From contig VCMS01000043.1 of NCBI GenBank assembly GCA_022539475.1, forward strand, positions 62,001-126,000: 64,000 bases of DNA, given 5' to 3'. Shown piece by piece: positions 9,804 through 21,278 of this stretch (position 1 is the first letter of the stretch; each line of letters begins with the position of its first letter). The notes below the pieces were generated by a model, which worked only from the letters and a program-made list of their open reading frames with translations, did not search any database and was not told the origin of the DNA. The position numbers and the translations under genes are program-made. This stretch comes from Gracilaria domingensis. Taxonomy: Eukaryota; Rhodophyta; Florideophyceae; Gracilariales; Gracilariaceae.

Positions 9804-11738
9804 TTCGCACCTGTTTTTGTACATTCTATGGAGTAGTTAGTAATATGACAGATCCAAAGAATTCCTTATAAGAAAATTTTTTATATTTGGACGTGACATT
9901 AAACGATTTAGATGCCCCAGAAAGTCACCTTACACTCGTTCCGTCCTTCCGGAGAACTTCTTTTCTGACATGTTATTAGATTTTTAATTTGTTCAAATTT
10001 GTTGGGTGTCATTGGAGGGTGCATTATGGTTGTTTTCGTTGCACAAAGACATCCATAATGCATAAATTCTCTTGAGAGTGCAATAGACTCCCAACGCTAT
10101 CCTTCGACAGCCTTCCGTATTATTATCGACTTCTTTACTGGCACCCTAGATGGCGTCGTATGTCGCGATTTTATTGATCCATTTGGCTACCATGAGCGCT
10201 CCAATTTTTAAAAAGAGTCCAATTAATATTCGCACATGCTACAAAAATTGCAAAAATCTCTCCAAGAGATATGCTTTACTGCCTTCCTATAACAATTTCT
10301 TTCGAATTTGTGAAGGCAATATGATGTTAAAACCCCTCAGACTACATTCACTAACCTCCTATATGGGTTGGTGCATACTGAATTGTAATTTGTTTTCATT
10401 TTGTGAGTGTCATGTGAGGGTGCCCTGGTAAATTTTTGCGTCATTGTACGTTCATTTACTTTTCTGTATCTTCGCAGACTTTTGTAGATGTTGAAGGTAT
10501 TTTGAATCGATAAACGTTTTTAGAAAAAATGATTTCAGTAGAATCTCAGTATTTTTTGAGGCAATGAGGGTGTAATGACGCACGACGTGGCTAATTGAAA
10601 TCTGACAGAACAAAAAATGAAACTACCGTAATATTCGAGTTAAGTATGATTAAACGAGTTCTCAGTAGGGTTTGCTGAGGTTGTTTTCAATTTTTCGTAG
10701 GCTTTTCTGAGTTCATTATGCCACTCGCAGTATGCTGTCCTACTCCTGCCCCACTCATGACGACTTTCCTTTTGCCACCCCAAATGGGGTCGAATGACGT
10801 GTTTTAATAATTCATTTCACTACATATCGCGCCCCTATTTTTGAAAAACAATCCCATATACATCCGCGCATGATCTGGCATGGGCAAAAACTTTCTATAG
10901 GGGTGCCCATGCGCTGGCAAGATACACACAAATGTCGCAGCCGAACGGCTTGGTGCCCATCGTCGATCCGGAAGTGCTGCGGAGTGGCGAGCACCCCATT
11001 TAGGAAACCGCATATAACAACCAGCGCGTGCCCAGCTTCAATCTCCGCGCGCTTATTGTAGGGCAAAAATTGCTCGCCCGATGTAACGTGGATGGTAATG
11101 ATAACTCTCTGGTAGGAATAATTTCGGATACTTGGAATATATAAAAGTCCATGGATGGGATGAATTTCGGCAGTATTGAGGTATGGCACCCTACAATGCT
11201 TGCGAGGCAAACGCAGAAGAGTGAAACACACCAGAATGCCCGAAGCGCCGCTCTTGTGAGAGACGGCAGCCCAACAACAGAGCTCTCTGTACCACCGTAA
11301 CTATGGTGTAAGGCCGAATTGGCAACTGGCTATACCAAAAGAGGTGTCAGGAACAGTCTTGGGGAAACAAGAAGAAACTTTGGAGTTCGGGTGATATCGG
11401 AAACGATGACGAACGACGAAGGTCAAGATTAGTCTCGAAAGGAAAAGCAACACACACAGCAACAAACAACCAACACTCACACGGGACGGTTAAGTCCACC
11501 TGGACACTGCACCCGGAGCAATGCGAGATTCTTCAACGTAACCACGGCGGAACTCTATAAAGAGTCGGATCACTTGGTAATCTAGTTCTGGATCTCCATA
11601 GTATGGCTCGCAAATCTTGACCTCAAGAACGGATGTTTCTCAATTGTACCAAGAGGGTAGGACTACCCTAACAAGTTGCATTTGTACTCGTGAGAGTGAT
11701 AACCCACATAGACGGTTGGCGCCGAAGCCTCACTTCAG
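9804..11738. other. Intergenic region with old diverged repeats
   Basis: Two segments, about 10135-10260 and about 10765-10900, are recognisably related: both run through a GGCACCC or GCCACCCC start, an A/T-rich centre, then CGC(A/C)CCTATTTTT-like, CGCGCATG or CGCACATG and GCAAAAA. A shorter related pair is about 10003-10060 and 10395-10450 (GTCAT.GAGGGTGC). No gene is identifiable. Minus-strand frames at 10812-11231 and 11940-12356 have no family resemblance. Confidence 0.45.
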
Positions 11739-11824
11739 TATAGTACACTCGAGCGCTCTCCTGAGTACTCAGAAGAACCCCTAGTCGACAAAGAGTTCAC
11801 TTGGGAGTGCTCGAGTTGACTATA
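11739..11824. repeat. Inverted repeat next to a TATA box
   Basis: Arms TATAGTACACTCGAGCGCTC (11739-11758) and its near-complement ending at 11824 (GAGTGCTCGAGTTGACTATA). Between them is a perfect 12-bp palindrome, CTGAGTACTCAG (11761-11772). Confidence 0.65.
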
Positions 11825-11828
11825 TAAA
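11820..11828 (+). promoter_or_regulatory. Candidate TATA box
   Basis: CTATATAAAGG is a good TATA consensus, immediately after the inverted repeat and about 550 bases before the plus-strand frame at 12371. It may drive that frame. Only position and motif support this. Confidence 0.4.
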
Positions 11829-12370
11829 GGTGCTCGCAGATGCGAGGTCGCGCTAATCTAAGTAGGCCTAAACTAACGATGTACACGTGAGACGCACTCG
11901 CAGGGGTCCATACACATGGCTATTTTAGTATCAGGCACCTCAGATGCAACACCACCATCCCTCAATATTCACACGCACAGTAGCGTCATACGCGCGTCCA
12001 CCTAGCGGTACTGTCCAGCAATGGCGCCCCTGATTACAGGTAACCGTTGGAAAACCATTCCAGAAGTAACCGCCAAAATGGATCCAACTCATAACTTGAG
12101 AGTGCATCCTCCTATACTCATCCATGACTATTTGAGTCGCATCATCCCGATTACCAGAGCAACGCATTTGCGTTGCTCTACATCTCTCTCTCTTTAGAGG
12201 CGAGAACGATTTTGAAGCTGAAGTTTTGCGCAAGGCGCAAGTACAAATAGGTGATAGGATTAAACGGTAACAACTCCCCGCTTTCCATACCTTGCATGCG
12301 CGATACAAACTTAGGAGAATAGAGTACCCAAGCATCCGCACTAGATCACAGTACATCTTTCATCGATCTG

Positions 12371-13978
12371 ATGAACCTAAATCAATTTCCTCATAACCCG
12401 ACAAGTCAGACGAGCGCGTCGAGCTATCCTCCGCCGGGTTCTGCGACAGCCCGACTGTCTCAGGCTCAAGCGATGGTTCCGGTGAACGGCAGGTTATGGG
12501 ATTCAGCTCAAGCGATGCCGCTGATGGCGAACCAGGCTGGTTGGATATCGAAGGAAACTCTCGCCGTGCGCGATCCACTCCGCGATGAGTTTACATTTAG
12601 CCCTGCACAATGGTTCTATACGGTAACTGTCAACTATGACACTCCCTTGGATTCGTACGCCGAGAACGGCTTCCTCCCAGGCGGTCTTCCACTGGCAATA
12701 GAGCAGTCCCAAGAATGGAAAGTTCGTATAGTGATCGACCCGATTCTCTTTCGGTATGATGCCCGCGAGGGTGAGAACCTGAACACCGCGCGCGCGGAGC
12801 ACTCGAACTTGGCGTAAAAGATATTCCGTCGAGTGCATCTCGAGCATCTGGTTCCACCTTCGTACCGTTTCGATATTCCGTTCTACCGTGCCTTCTGTGA
12901 GGTCCGATATGGAGACAACGTGGCGACGTTCAACCATGCGCGGTACGCTGGCGATAGTCGGAACACATCGAGGTTGATGCTGTGCTGGAATCGGCCCATA
13001 CTCCGAGCGGAGTCTCGATATCCGCGCAAGAACGCTTTGCAGGGTGGGTTCATCAACCGCATGTGGTTTGAGCGGAAAGCTCGCTCCCGTCATGGGTATC
13101 TGATTCCGTATCAGAATATTGAGACCGGGAGGCACAGACCGCAGGTCTTTGTTGGACGGTTTCTTCCTCTACCAGATTTCTGGCTTGACGTGGAAATACC
13201 CAAAATGTGTTTCAGAGAACTTCCTCCGTGCTTGACTTACATTGGTTCCCGATTGATCAACCATCGGCATTTCGAATGGTGCGGTCTCGTAGCCGGAGAG
13301 TGGCCGGCATGCGTAGCAGCGTTTCTTCTCTGGAAGGCTTACGACAACTACCGTGTTGGGTACATGCCACCGATGCTTCGTAGCACTATCCGCTCGCTGG
13401 ATTTGCACACTCCCTTTGGGTCCGAAAACAACGTGGATGACATTCATTATATCCTGGATGTTATCTACGAAGTCGATTCGAAAACGGTGCCGCGTTCGCA
13501 ACTCGGGAAAGGCCCTCGTCGTTAATACGACCGCTCACCCGGTAGGAGGCATTCCACCGCGGACAATTTCGGATATTACGACCCATGGGAGGGTACGAGG
13601 ACGACTGGCGCGTATGCCGAATTTGCAGCGAACCAGACAAGGTTGATTCCTGATGGTCACCCCGTTTGGTTCATTTTCAGTGACGATTGGGTCTCCCTAG
13701 TAAATTTGGATGATCTGAACATGAATGCCGTTGTAGAGGGGGTGGAAGTGATCGTTGAGATGGACCAAGAGTTTGTGAACGACCTAACTGCGGCGAGCCA
13801 GGCGTTGCACGTCAGCGGCGGTGTGCCCCAGGCTCCTGTGGCTTGGAATGTTCCGACTCAAGCAAGTGTTCCGGTTTCGGGTCCGGTCCTTGTAGCGGCT
13901 ACCATTTCTCCGGTCCTTCCGACTCCAACTGCTCCGACCGCTCCGGGAAGTTTTCCGGCGAACATCGCGATGTTGTGA
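12371..13978 (+). other. Unidentified ~1.6-kb plus-strand reading frame, interrupted
   Basis: One frame is coding-like across the whole stretch but is interrupted, about twice. It starts with a Pro/Ser/Gln-rich part (SSYPPPGSATARLSQAQ), followed by an aromatic-rich globular part (FTFSPAQWFYTVTVNYD; YRFDIPFYRAFCEVRYGDN; LPPCLTYIGSRLINH) and an acidic and then Pro/Val/Thr-rich tail (PVAWNVPTQASVPVSGP). The run ends at 13978, and more coding-like sequence follows in another frame (VPDHLTTIAEILSHAIPHP, about 14009-14165). I do not recognise the family. The minus strand also carries long frames here (12503-13135), but the plus strand looks more protein-like. The hairpin and TATA box upstream could be its promoter. 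A structural protein of a mobile or virus-like element is possible but not shown. Confidence 0.4.
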
Positions 13979-15454
13979 TGCCAGTCCTCAGAACTCTCAA
14001 ATTATCGTGCCCGATCATCTCACCACGATTGCAGAGATACTATCTCACGCTATTCCGCACCCTACGCAGGGTTCTTCTCGTAGCGGGGGTGCTGGTCCCT
14101 CATCACGAGTGTTGGATGGCCAGCAAGGCTGGAGTTCTAGGTCTTCAGTACGAGATAGAAACGGTATAACCATCTGGTGGTAGCTTTCCCTTCATCTTTT
14201 GCCTGTTCTCGACGAGCTTTACCTATCTCCGATTAATTATTCACTCACACTGTGTTCACGTGTACTTCACGTCCTTGGTGCTCTTTCTACTTCAACCGGT
14301 AAATCGGTACAACAGGAATTTCGGTATGCTCCTCTTTTCTTCCTTCTCATTTCTGTTGCTTCAGTCTTCACCATTTCGTTGGTCTTCTTCTTTTTTCATC
14401 CCCATACAGAAGGAACTAACTCTTCACCCTGAGTCTTCCGCACCGCGGTAGGGTCGATAGCTCCTGAGAGAGAACGGTTTTATCCCACTTGGGCTTGGTC
14501 CAGGATGGATGGCAACGCCGACCGGATGCGACGGTATTACGCAACGATCTTTTACCTGGGTAGGTGCTTGATTGGCTCCATGGTGTCCTCCTTGGCGGCG
14601 TAGCCATACCAGCATACTTGGTACAGTACCGCCACATCGATGTCTACCACATGACATACGAAACGTTCGACCACGTATTTTTGTGGATACACGTAGGTGT
14701 TCGACTGTTCTTCTTCACCCATTGTGGTTTCCTACCTTCCGGGGTGACGTAATGGTAGCCAGCTAACTCCTAGAGAGGTCTCTTTTGTACTTAACCGGTC
14801 ACAACTCACTCCGAGTTCCTCGCTGCGCGACACTCACAACTTGCGCAAGGAGCTTCCAATCTTCGACCTGAAAGGTTCCTCCTGAATTAATCTCCGTCCT
14901 GAGTCGGCGGATGGTGACGTCACTCGGTTGGGGTGTTCCCGACGAGGTTAAGTTGTTCACAGCGGTGTGTCCTCCCTGAATGGGTCGTGACGCTTTCAGC
15001 GCATTGCTTAATGAACTCGACGAAGTATAACCATGAGATACAGCGCCTCGGCGCGTCACAACAATATCGGCAGAGACCACGAGATCGGTTGCAGTACCTT
15101 CCGACATGTGTGACCGTGCGACGTCGGTGTAACCGTTTACATACTTCCCTCCTACTCCTTAGGCGGTGACATGGCAGCAAAAGTGTGAGTTAGGTGGTGG
15201 ACTAAACTCTATAAGAAATTTTTGCGGTTTGTAGAGCAAAAGCGGATAATAATTGGACGCTTTTTCAAAACTTCCGAGCGCGTTCGGTTGCGAAATGGAT
15301 CAATAGAATCGCTCCGCGAGGTCCATTGTAGGGTGTCAAAAGGGAGAGCGATAAGAATATGGAAGGAGTGTTGAAGGATATTGTTGGCGGTACATGAAAC
15401 TCAATCCCCTAATCCCCTAATCCTGCACTTAGTTTGAACGTGCCCTTAAGTGTG
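13979..15454. other. Region without a recognisable gene
   Basis: It begins with the coding-like tail described for the 12371 frame (to about 14165), then a T-rich hydrophobic-coding stretch (14199-14450) and GC-neutral sequence. No homology recognised on either strand. Confidence 0.4.
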
Positions 15455-15764
15455 TCAAACTAGGGGCCAAATCTGGAGGAACGCAAAGAGGAGAGTATAT
15501 TGGTAAGTATGTTTTAGAGATACAGCGCCGCAGTTATGGCGTATTCCAAATTCAAAAGGAGCTTACTGATGAAAGAGGAAAGCAAGTACGTGTAGGTCAC
15601 GAATCATTTTTAGACATTACACGTACATGTGCTCGAGGGTCCAAGCTCACAACAATTTATGTTTTGAGTAAGGACGCCTCCGCTCAGGCTGAAAGCTTCA
15701 TGGTCAACGATTCTGAAAGTCGGCGAGGCCCGACATACGGTCCTGAGCCGTCTTTCGACATATA
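15455..15764 (+). other. Coding-like stretch without a start codon
   Basis: One plus-strand frame reads GGTQRGEYIGKYVLEIQRRS, then YGVFQIQKELTDERGKQVRV and on through LTTIYVLSKDASAQAES to a TAG at 15762-15764. There is no ATG, so it would be an internal or 3' exon, or a gene remnant. Composition is typical of a real protein. No family recognised. Confidence 0.35.
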
Positions 15765-16135
15765 GCATATTCATATTCACAAAGAGAGCGAAGTAGTCAG
15801 TTACACGTGTCTAAAGTCTTTCAAGCTTTGAAAAGTTTGATGAGAAAGTTTCAAGAGAATTTTTCAACGGAAAGAATTAGGCGGAGTAAAGTTTCGTTTT
15901 GCTCACAACGTGGTTGTGTAGTGACACTGTAGAAAATCTGACGGTTTTTATGGCAGGTAATGGGGCTAGAAGGCTCCCTCGTCAATCAGTTTCTTGAACG
16001 AGATCGCGCAAGGCAGCGATAGGCTGTCGTGCAAACTGCAGACCGCGAAGTACTCATAAGACACCCCCACCGCTTGCTTGTGTAGCGCTCTATCGGCGGA
16101 TTGTTTAGGCTAAAAGCGGGTGAAATGGTGTGCTT
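15765..16135. other. Non-coding stretch next to the Tc1-like element
   Basis: No recognisable feature. The 3' terminal repeat of the Tc1-like element should lie here, but I could not find a matching partner on the other side. Confidence 0.35.
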
Positions 16136-17278
16136 TTACAGGTAGAGAGCTACGAACCACAAAGAAAGCGCATCATTAAAGCCAGCGCGCAGCAATAAGC
16201 AATAAAGTAACGTGAAATTTATATACGCCAGCGTAATTTTATACTGCCAGCCGCACAATTTGTGCGCTGTACGTCCAATTAATAACCCGTTGCCGCTTCT
16301 TTTGCGGTCAATTACCTTCAGCAACCTTTTGGGAATAGATTGATACGGTTTTTGAACATAATCAACCTCCATCTCGTACCAAGCAGTCCCTATTGCGTCC
16401 ATTAGCTCCTTCCCACTATTAAACTGACGAAAACCTGCATAAACCTTGCGAGCCATCACACCCCAGACATTCTCTATAATGTTTAGATCAGGACTTTTAG
16501 CTGCCCAGTCCAAATACTTGATATTATGCTCGTCTAGGAACTTTTTAGTGTAGTTTGCGGTGTGCACAGAGGCTCCATCGTGTTGAAATGTCCATGATTC
16601 TCCCAATTTTTCAGCAGCAAAAGGCAGTAAATCATCACGAAGCAGCTTGCAGTACTTTACTGCATTCAAATTGCCATCAATAACACATAGTTCTGGCGCA
16701 CCATAGTAGGAAATGCATCCTCATACCATCACGGAACCGCCACCATTTCGGCGTTTAGAAAAGTAGTGCGGCTCGGTGCGAAGATAGTGCCAGTATGATG
16801 GGTTACCATCCGGACCATCAAAGTTGAACTTTTTTTCATCACTGAATATAACCTTCTTCCAGTCAGGTGCTTCCCAATCCTAGTGCGTCTTGGCAAATTA
16901 AACCCTTCCAATTTTGTGACGAGAGCGCATCACTGGTTTGGTGATCTTTTTTTTTTACCTCAGGTAGGGAACCTCGTGAAGTATTTGCTGAACACGTCGT
17001 ACTGAGATTGGTAGTTTGTACTCTTTCGGGATGGTAGAGGCTGATTTGTTCCCAAGTGCTGCGGCTCTGACGATTGCTCGGGAGGTTAGAGACGATATTT
17101 TTTTGTTTCTGAGATTAAATAGGTTTTGATGGGCAGGGTGGGGTCGTCGTAGAAAGTTGCGGACGACGCAACGAGAGTGCTGAAGGGTCCTCGCTATTTC
17201 GCTGATAGATATATGCTGAGCATTAAGGGCTACAATGTGACCCTTCTTGTAGTCTGTCAGGGCTGACGCTCGCGGCAT
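16136..17278 (-). mobile_element. Tc1/mariner transposase, broken
   Basis: DNA transposon of the DD34D/E class, moved by cut-and-paste at TA sites. The N-terminal helix-turn-helix part starts at the ATG at 17278 (MPRASALTDYKKGHIVALNA) and includes ISEIARTLQHSRCVVRNFL. The catalytic part contains IFSDEKKFNFDGPDG (first Asp), WTFQHDGASVHTA (second Asp) and SPDLNIIENVWGVMARKVY (final Glu), so the triad is intact. The gene is broken: the frame stops at 16955 next to an A10 run, two stops follow in the stretch before DWEAPDWKKV, and another falls just after GGGSVMV. The C-terminal extension after NGLLIGRTAHK looks non-homologous. Dead copy of moderate age; terminal repeats not located. Confidence 0.88.
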
Positions 17279-17598
17279 ATTAGTGCTCTGTTGAATAAAG
17301 GAGTTATTGTTTACTGGTAGAGGAAAGCTAGGGGAGTCTATGCTATTGTTTGAGCTTAAATGCCGCTCGATATGGCGCGCAATCTGAATTTTAATGCATG
17401 TGTACAGAGGAGTATTCCCGTCATGATGCACCCCTAGGTCAGTGCATTAGCGATATGCTGCATCCCTTGACAGCCCATCCCAAAGCGAGATACGTGTAGA
17501 CGAAAGACGTAGGGCTAGGTTCTTTTTCCCTCCTTCAGCCCCGGTAATCTCGCTTCGACCATCGAGACTTCTCACGATTTCCTCCGCAATCTTGAGAC
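17279..17598. other. Gap between the Tc1-like and pogo-like transposons
   Basis: Should hold the 5' ends of both elements, which point away from each other. ACCCCTAGGTCAGTGC near 17430-17446 loosely resembles the complement of the pogo 3' end (ACCCCCCTATACAGTGC), but too weakly to call. Confidence 0.3.
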
Positions 17599-19411
17599 AT
17601 GTTGTCCAAGAAGCGTGTTCAGCTCTTCCAGAGCAAGCGCATTCAGATTGCCCAAGATCTGCTCAACGGAGCAAACGTTCCGCAATGTGTCCGCAAGTAC
17701 GGCGTCAGTAGACGTACTGTGTTCAACATCAAGAAATGCGCTGCTGATCTAGTTTTCAACCCACCAACGCAACATAACATGAACTATTGTCGCCGCCGCG
17801 CTCCTCGATTTAAAAAAGTCGAACAGGAGCTTCTACAATTCCTGCGAGCAGCACGCCAAGCCAAGCTACCAATCCCCACCGAGGTGATAAAAATCAAAGC
17901 TGAACAGCTCAGAGACAAGCTACTTCCTGGCATGACCGATCAAGAGAAAACCATCTATGCGAATTTCAAAACATCTGATAACTGGGCATTCAGGTTTACC
18001 AGAAGGCATGGAATGAAGTCAGTTCTTTTACATGGGCAAGCCGGAAGTGTCAATCTCACGGACGTGGCATCAGAAAAGCACACTAAGACAAACCCTAGCT
18101 GATTACAATCCGAACAACATTTATAATGTTGACGAGACAGGCCTCTTCTTTCGCCTTCTGCCTCGAAAGACCTATGTAATTGTAGACGAAGACAGGAAAA
18201 CAGTTCGTTGAACTAAGAATATGAAGGCAGAGGACCGTCTCACTGCTTATGTTTGTACAAATGCTACCGGTACGGCAAAGTTGCTGATGGCCGTGATCGG
18301 CAGTTCTAAAAATCCTCGTTGTCTCCATGGAAAGCCTCCCCTTCTTCCTTATTTCCAACAGAAGTCTGCCTGGTCTGATGCCGCTACATTTCGCAAATGG
18401 TTCTCTGCTGTTTTTCTCCCTTTCATAAGGCGAAGAACGTCGCAAAAGTAGTGCTTGTGATGGATAATTGCTCTGCCCACTCTGATATTGTTGAACCTCT
18501 GGAGCAGGTTAGAATTGTGTGCTTGCCACCAAACTGTACCGCAGGTCATCAAACGATGGATTGTGGCATCATCGCCGCGTTCAAAGTACGCTATCGTTAT
18601 ATTCTCTTGAACGAAATTATTCTATCGTTCGAAGATAGAGATCAACGCCGCCAGGCCGCTGCGATCATGAGAGCTGGAACCAGGGGTATGTCAGAAGGTT
18701 ACGAGCCGCACGTGTCGGACTCTATTGAGATGATTGTTAAGGAATGGGATAAGATGACTGACAAGACAGTGGGTCATTGTTGGGTAAAAGCCGACATTTT
18801 GGCAATGAATTACAAAATGGATTTGGTTCAGGAGCATGGAAAGTTTAGTTTACAAGACAGTGAGCACAGAAAAGAAGAGGAAAAAATTTGCACTTTGTTC
18901 AATGAGTTAAAGAATGTGGCGCATTCCGGAGGTGCTGTAGTTCCTACAGTATTTGATGATTTATACGACGATGAAGTGGAATCTTGGATTGATATTGAAG
19001 ATAATGAGGAAATCAGAATGGGTATGTTGCATGCGTTTATTGATACAGTACCTATAAATGTGGGTCAGGATGGTGATAATGATTCAGAAGGGAGTGGGGA
19101 AGAGTCCATTCCTACGCAGCGTTTTGTACCGTCACCGCAGCCTGAATATGGCGTTTTCACCTCGATATTCAGAGATGTGGAGAATCTGACACAGGACTCC
19201 GAGCTAGATGGTGTGTGTTGTTTATTGAAGCGTGCGAAGCGCTCAATGTTGGAGGCTCGACGCGAGCAGGTCCACAAGCGCCAGCGCCAGACGCTGGTTT
19301 CAGAGTTTTTCCAGTAAACATTCTATAATCGTTACGATGCATTAGCCCTATAGTGCACTTTAATTCTGTTTTACACAGGGGGGCACTGTATAGGGGGGTC
19401 GACTGTATATA
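17599..19411 (+). mobile_element. pogo/Tigger-type transposon, broken
   Basis: The transposase starts at the ATG at 17599 (MLSKKRVQLFQSKRIQIAQD) with a CENP-B/psq-type helix-turn-helix (YGVSRRTVFNIKK), a second Tc5-type HTH (FKTSDNWAFRFTRRHGMKS), then the DDE_1 core: IYNVDETGLFFRLLPRKTY (first Asp, near 18135), VVLVMDNCSAHS (second, near 18470), PPNCTAGHQTMDCG (third, near 18555). A long acidic tail ends at 19317. Three disruptions: a frameshift near 18080, an in-frame TGA near 18211 (after RKTVR) and a frameshift near 18430. The 3' end is probably the G-rich stretch up to about 19411 (GGGGGTCGACTGTA, then TA), which read backwards begins CAGTCGACCCCC as in Tigger ends. Confidence 0.88.
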
Positions 19412-21278
19412 TAAAATTTCGCTGTCTTATGTAAATTGCACTTCTTCTTTATTGCGTAGGTTCTATTCCTAAGGGAGTTGATGCGCCCGGGGGCCACGTA
19501 ATTAAAGCACGTCTATGGCTTTACAGACACTGCTGCTCGTGTTGTTGTAAGAACAGCGCATGCGCATGTGGGCGCTAAGCTTGGCAGTGTTTTATGAAAA
19601 CTTCGTGGACTGCAGGAACACAAACTGACAGACCCAGCATTTATTTGATATATGCTGTTGACATGCGTCGCTCTAACGCAAGGCGGGAGCGTCAAGTACA
19701 CGTTATTGCATGCGCTGTGCCGAGGCGGGTGCACTGCACTGCGCCGCCGGCGTGCACAGCGTCAATAAATGTTGCAAGACCGATCGGCTTGCTGCTGCAC
19801 CCGCCAACGGTGAGCCATGCGCCTCACAAGTTCCGACCTTTCCCGCGCATCCGCGCGCGCAATATGGTAGCATCGCCCTGGGCTTCATCGCCCAGGGCCG
19901 CGCTCCGACAATTTTTGGGCTCCGCGGCGCTCCGCTTCAGTCCTTTATGCTTTTTTCGATCCATGTCATCCTCGCGATCTTACTGGCCAAAACAGGGAGG
20001 CGAAAAAGCCTGTACTCGGCACCTCATTGGCCTAGAGAGGGGACACGATTTTCAACGCCTTCTTCATCTGCCGACGCTTCTCGCCACCCTCCGCCGCAAC
20101 CACTCGCTCATCGATTTTACGCCGACTACCTCTTGGTCTTTCACCGTTCCCCTTGTCATGGTCCTTCGTAATCGGGGACAGCGCATTGTGACGTTACACA
20201 TCGCGCAGTCTCGGTAGCGCAGCTACATCAGCACGGTCTGTCGGTGCTCGTGGACCCTCTTAATGCGGCAAGGAGAATAAGACAGCGGTGTTCGAGTGCC
20301 GGTATCTCGTCTTGTTTGTGGTTACTGCGGTCGGCGCCTGCTTCTTTGCTTTGTTCGTCATCTGGTTCAGCTTTTGCGTCACTCGTTGCCTCCTTTCTTT
20401 CCCCTACTCTTTTTACTGGCCCCGCGCAACCCGTGCTGAAACAAAATCTGCTCCGCGGAATACCCTGCCCACGCGCTTCTACAGCCGCGCGTCGCCGAAT
20501 GCCGAACCGCTCGCGCTGGCATACTGCACCGCCCTGGTTCTCACCTCACATTCTGGTGCTTCACTGTTCCTTCTGTTCTTCTCCTGGTGACCATCGGCTT
20601 TCTTTTGGTGGTCAGTACTGCGGCGATCGTCTGACAGGTTGATTGGGTGTGACACCCCAAATCAAAGTTTGTGGTTCTTGCGTGTGGCACCGGACAGCCT
20701 GGGTATGTTGACCTTGCACATCACAATTCACAGGCCGTGGCTCTTGCGTGAGGCACCTTACGCGAGATCGTCGAAACTATTCTGTTCTATCTTCTTTGGC
20801 TTCAGTCTTCATTCTCAGGGCTATGTCGCCCAACCTCCTGATCTCCACCAGCTCTCTTGGTTCCCGCTCTTAGTCCGTGAACACCACTAAGTGAGAAGGC
20901 ATCCGCTGTTGTCTACCGTTCGCTCCGTTTTGACAATTTATCGGTCTACTTTCTTTCTCATTTTAAGGAGTGAAGTACCGCCCGCTTTCGGATGTGGGAA
21001 GATCCTCCGGAAGGGTGATCGGTGTGGTGCGTGGTTAGCTGCTTTATTGCGGGGACCTGTACTACATTGTTCACCTAGCTCCGTGGGTTGGGCTAGGATA
21101 TCCTAAAGTTAAAAACTCCCTCTGCCAGAAGGGGACTGGTTTGAAGACTTACTGAAGAAGAAGAAGAAGGTTCCCTTCACCCGTAGCGGACGGGCAAAGA
21201 CTACGAAGTTTTCGGAATCCTTTCCCGATAAAAGAAGTTTGATCTTTACTCTCCACCCCGCTTGCTCGTTTCACCACC
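19412..21278. other. Leader region before the copia gag-pol frame
   Basis: No host gene recognised. It contains the first copy of the 215-bp flanking repeat (19655-19869) and then 1.4 kb of T/C-rich sequence leading to the gag start. It could be the 5' part of the retroelement, including a decayed LTR, or unrelated DNA. Confidence 0.4.
19655..19869 (+). repeat. 215-bp repeat flanking the copia element, left copy
   Basis: Same orientation and roughly 85-90 percent identical to 25957-26170. Shared blocks include ATGCGTCGCTCTAACGCAAGG, GGCGGGTGCACTGCACTGCG and TTTCCCGCGCATCCGCGC. It carries AATAAA in GTCAATAAATGTTGC. This fits LTR remnants, or a dispersed repeat that happens to flank the element. 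Confidence 0.7.

Noticed and set aside
12503-13135. Minus-strand gene of 210 codons
   Set aside because: It mirrors the plus-strand frame at 12371-13978, which has a more protein-like residue pattern over a longer stretch. No family match on either strand, so this stays uncertain.
17430-17446. 5' terminal repeat of the pogo element
   Set aside because: Only a loose match to the 3' end, needing a gap.
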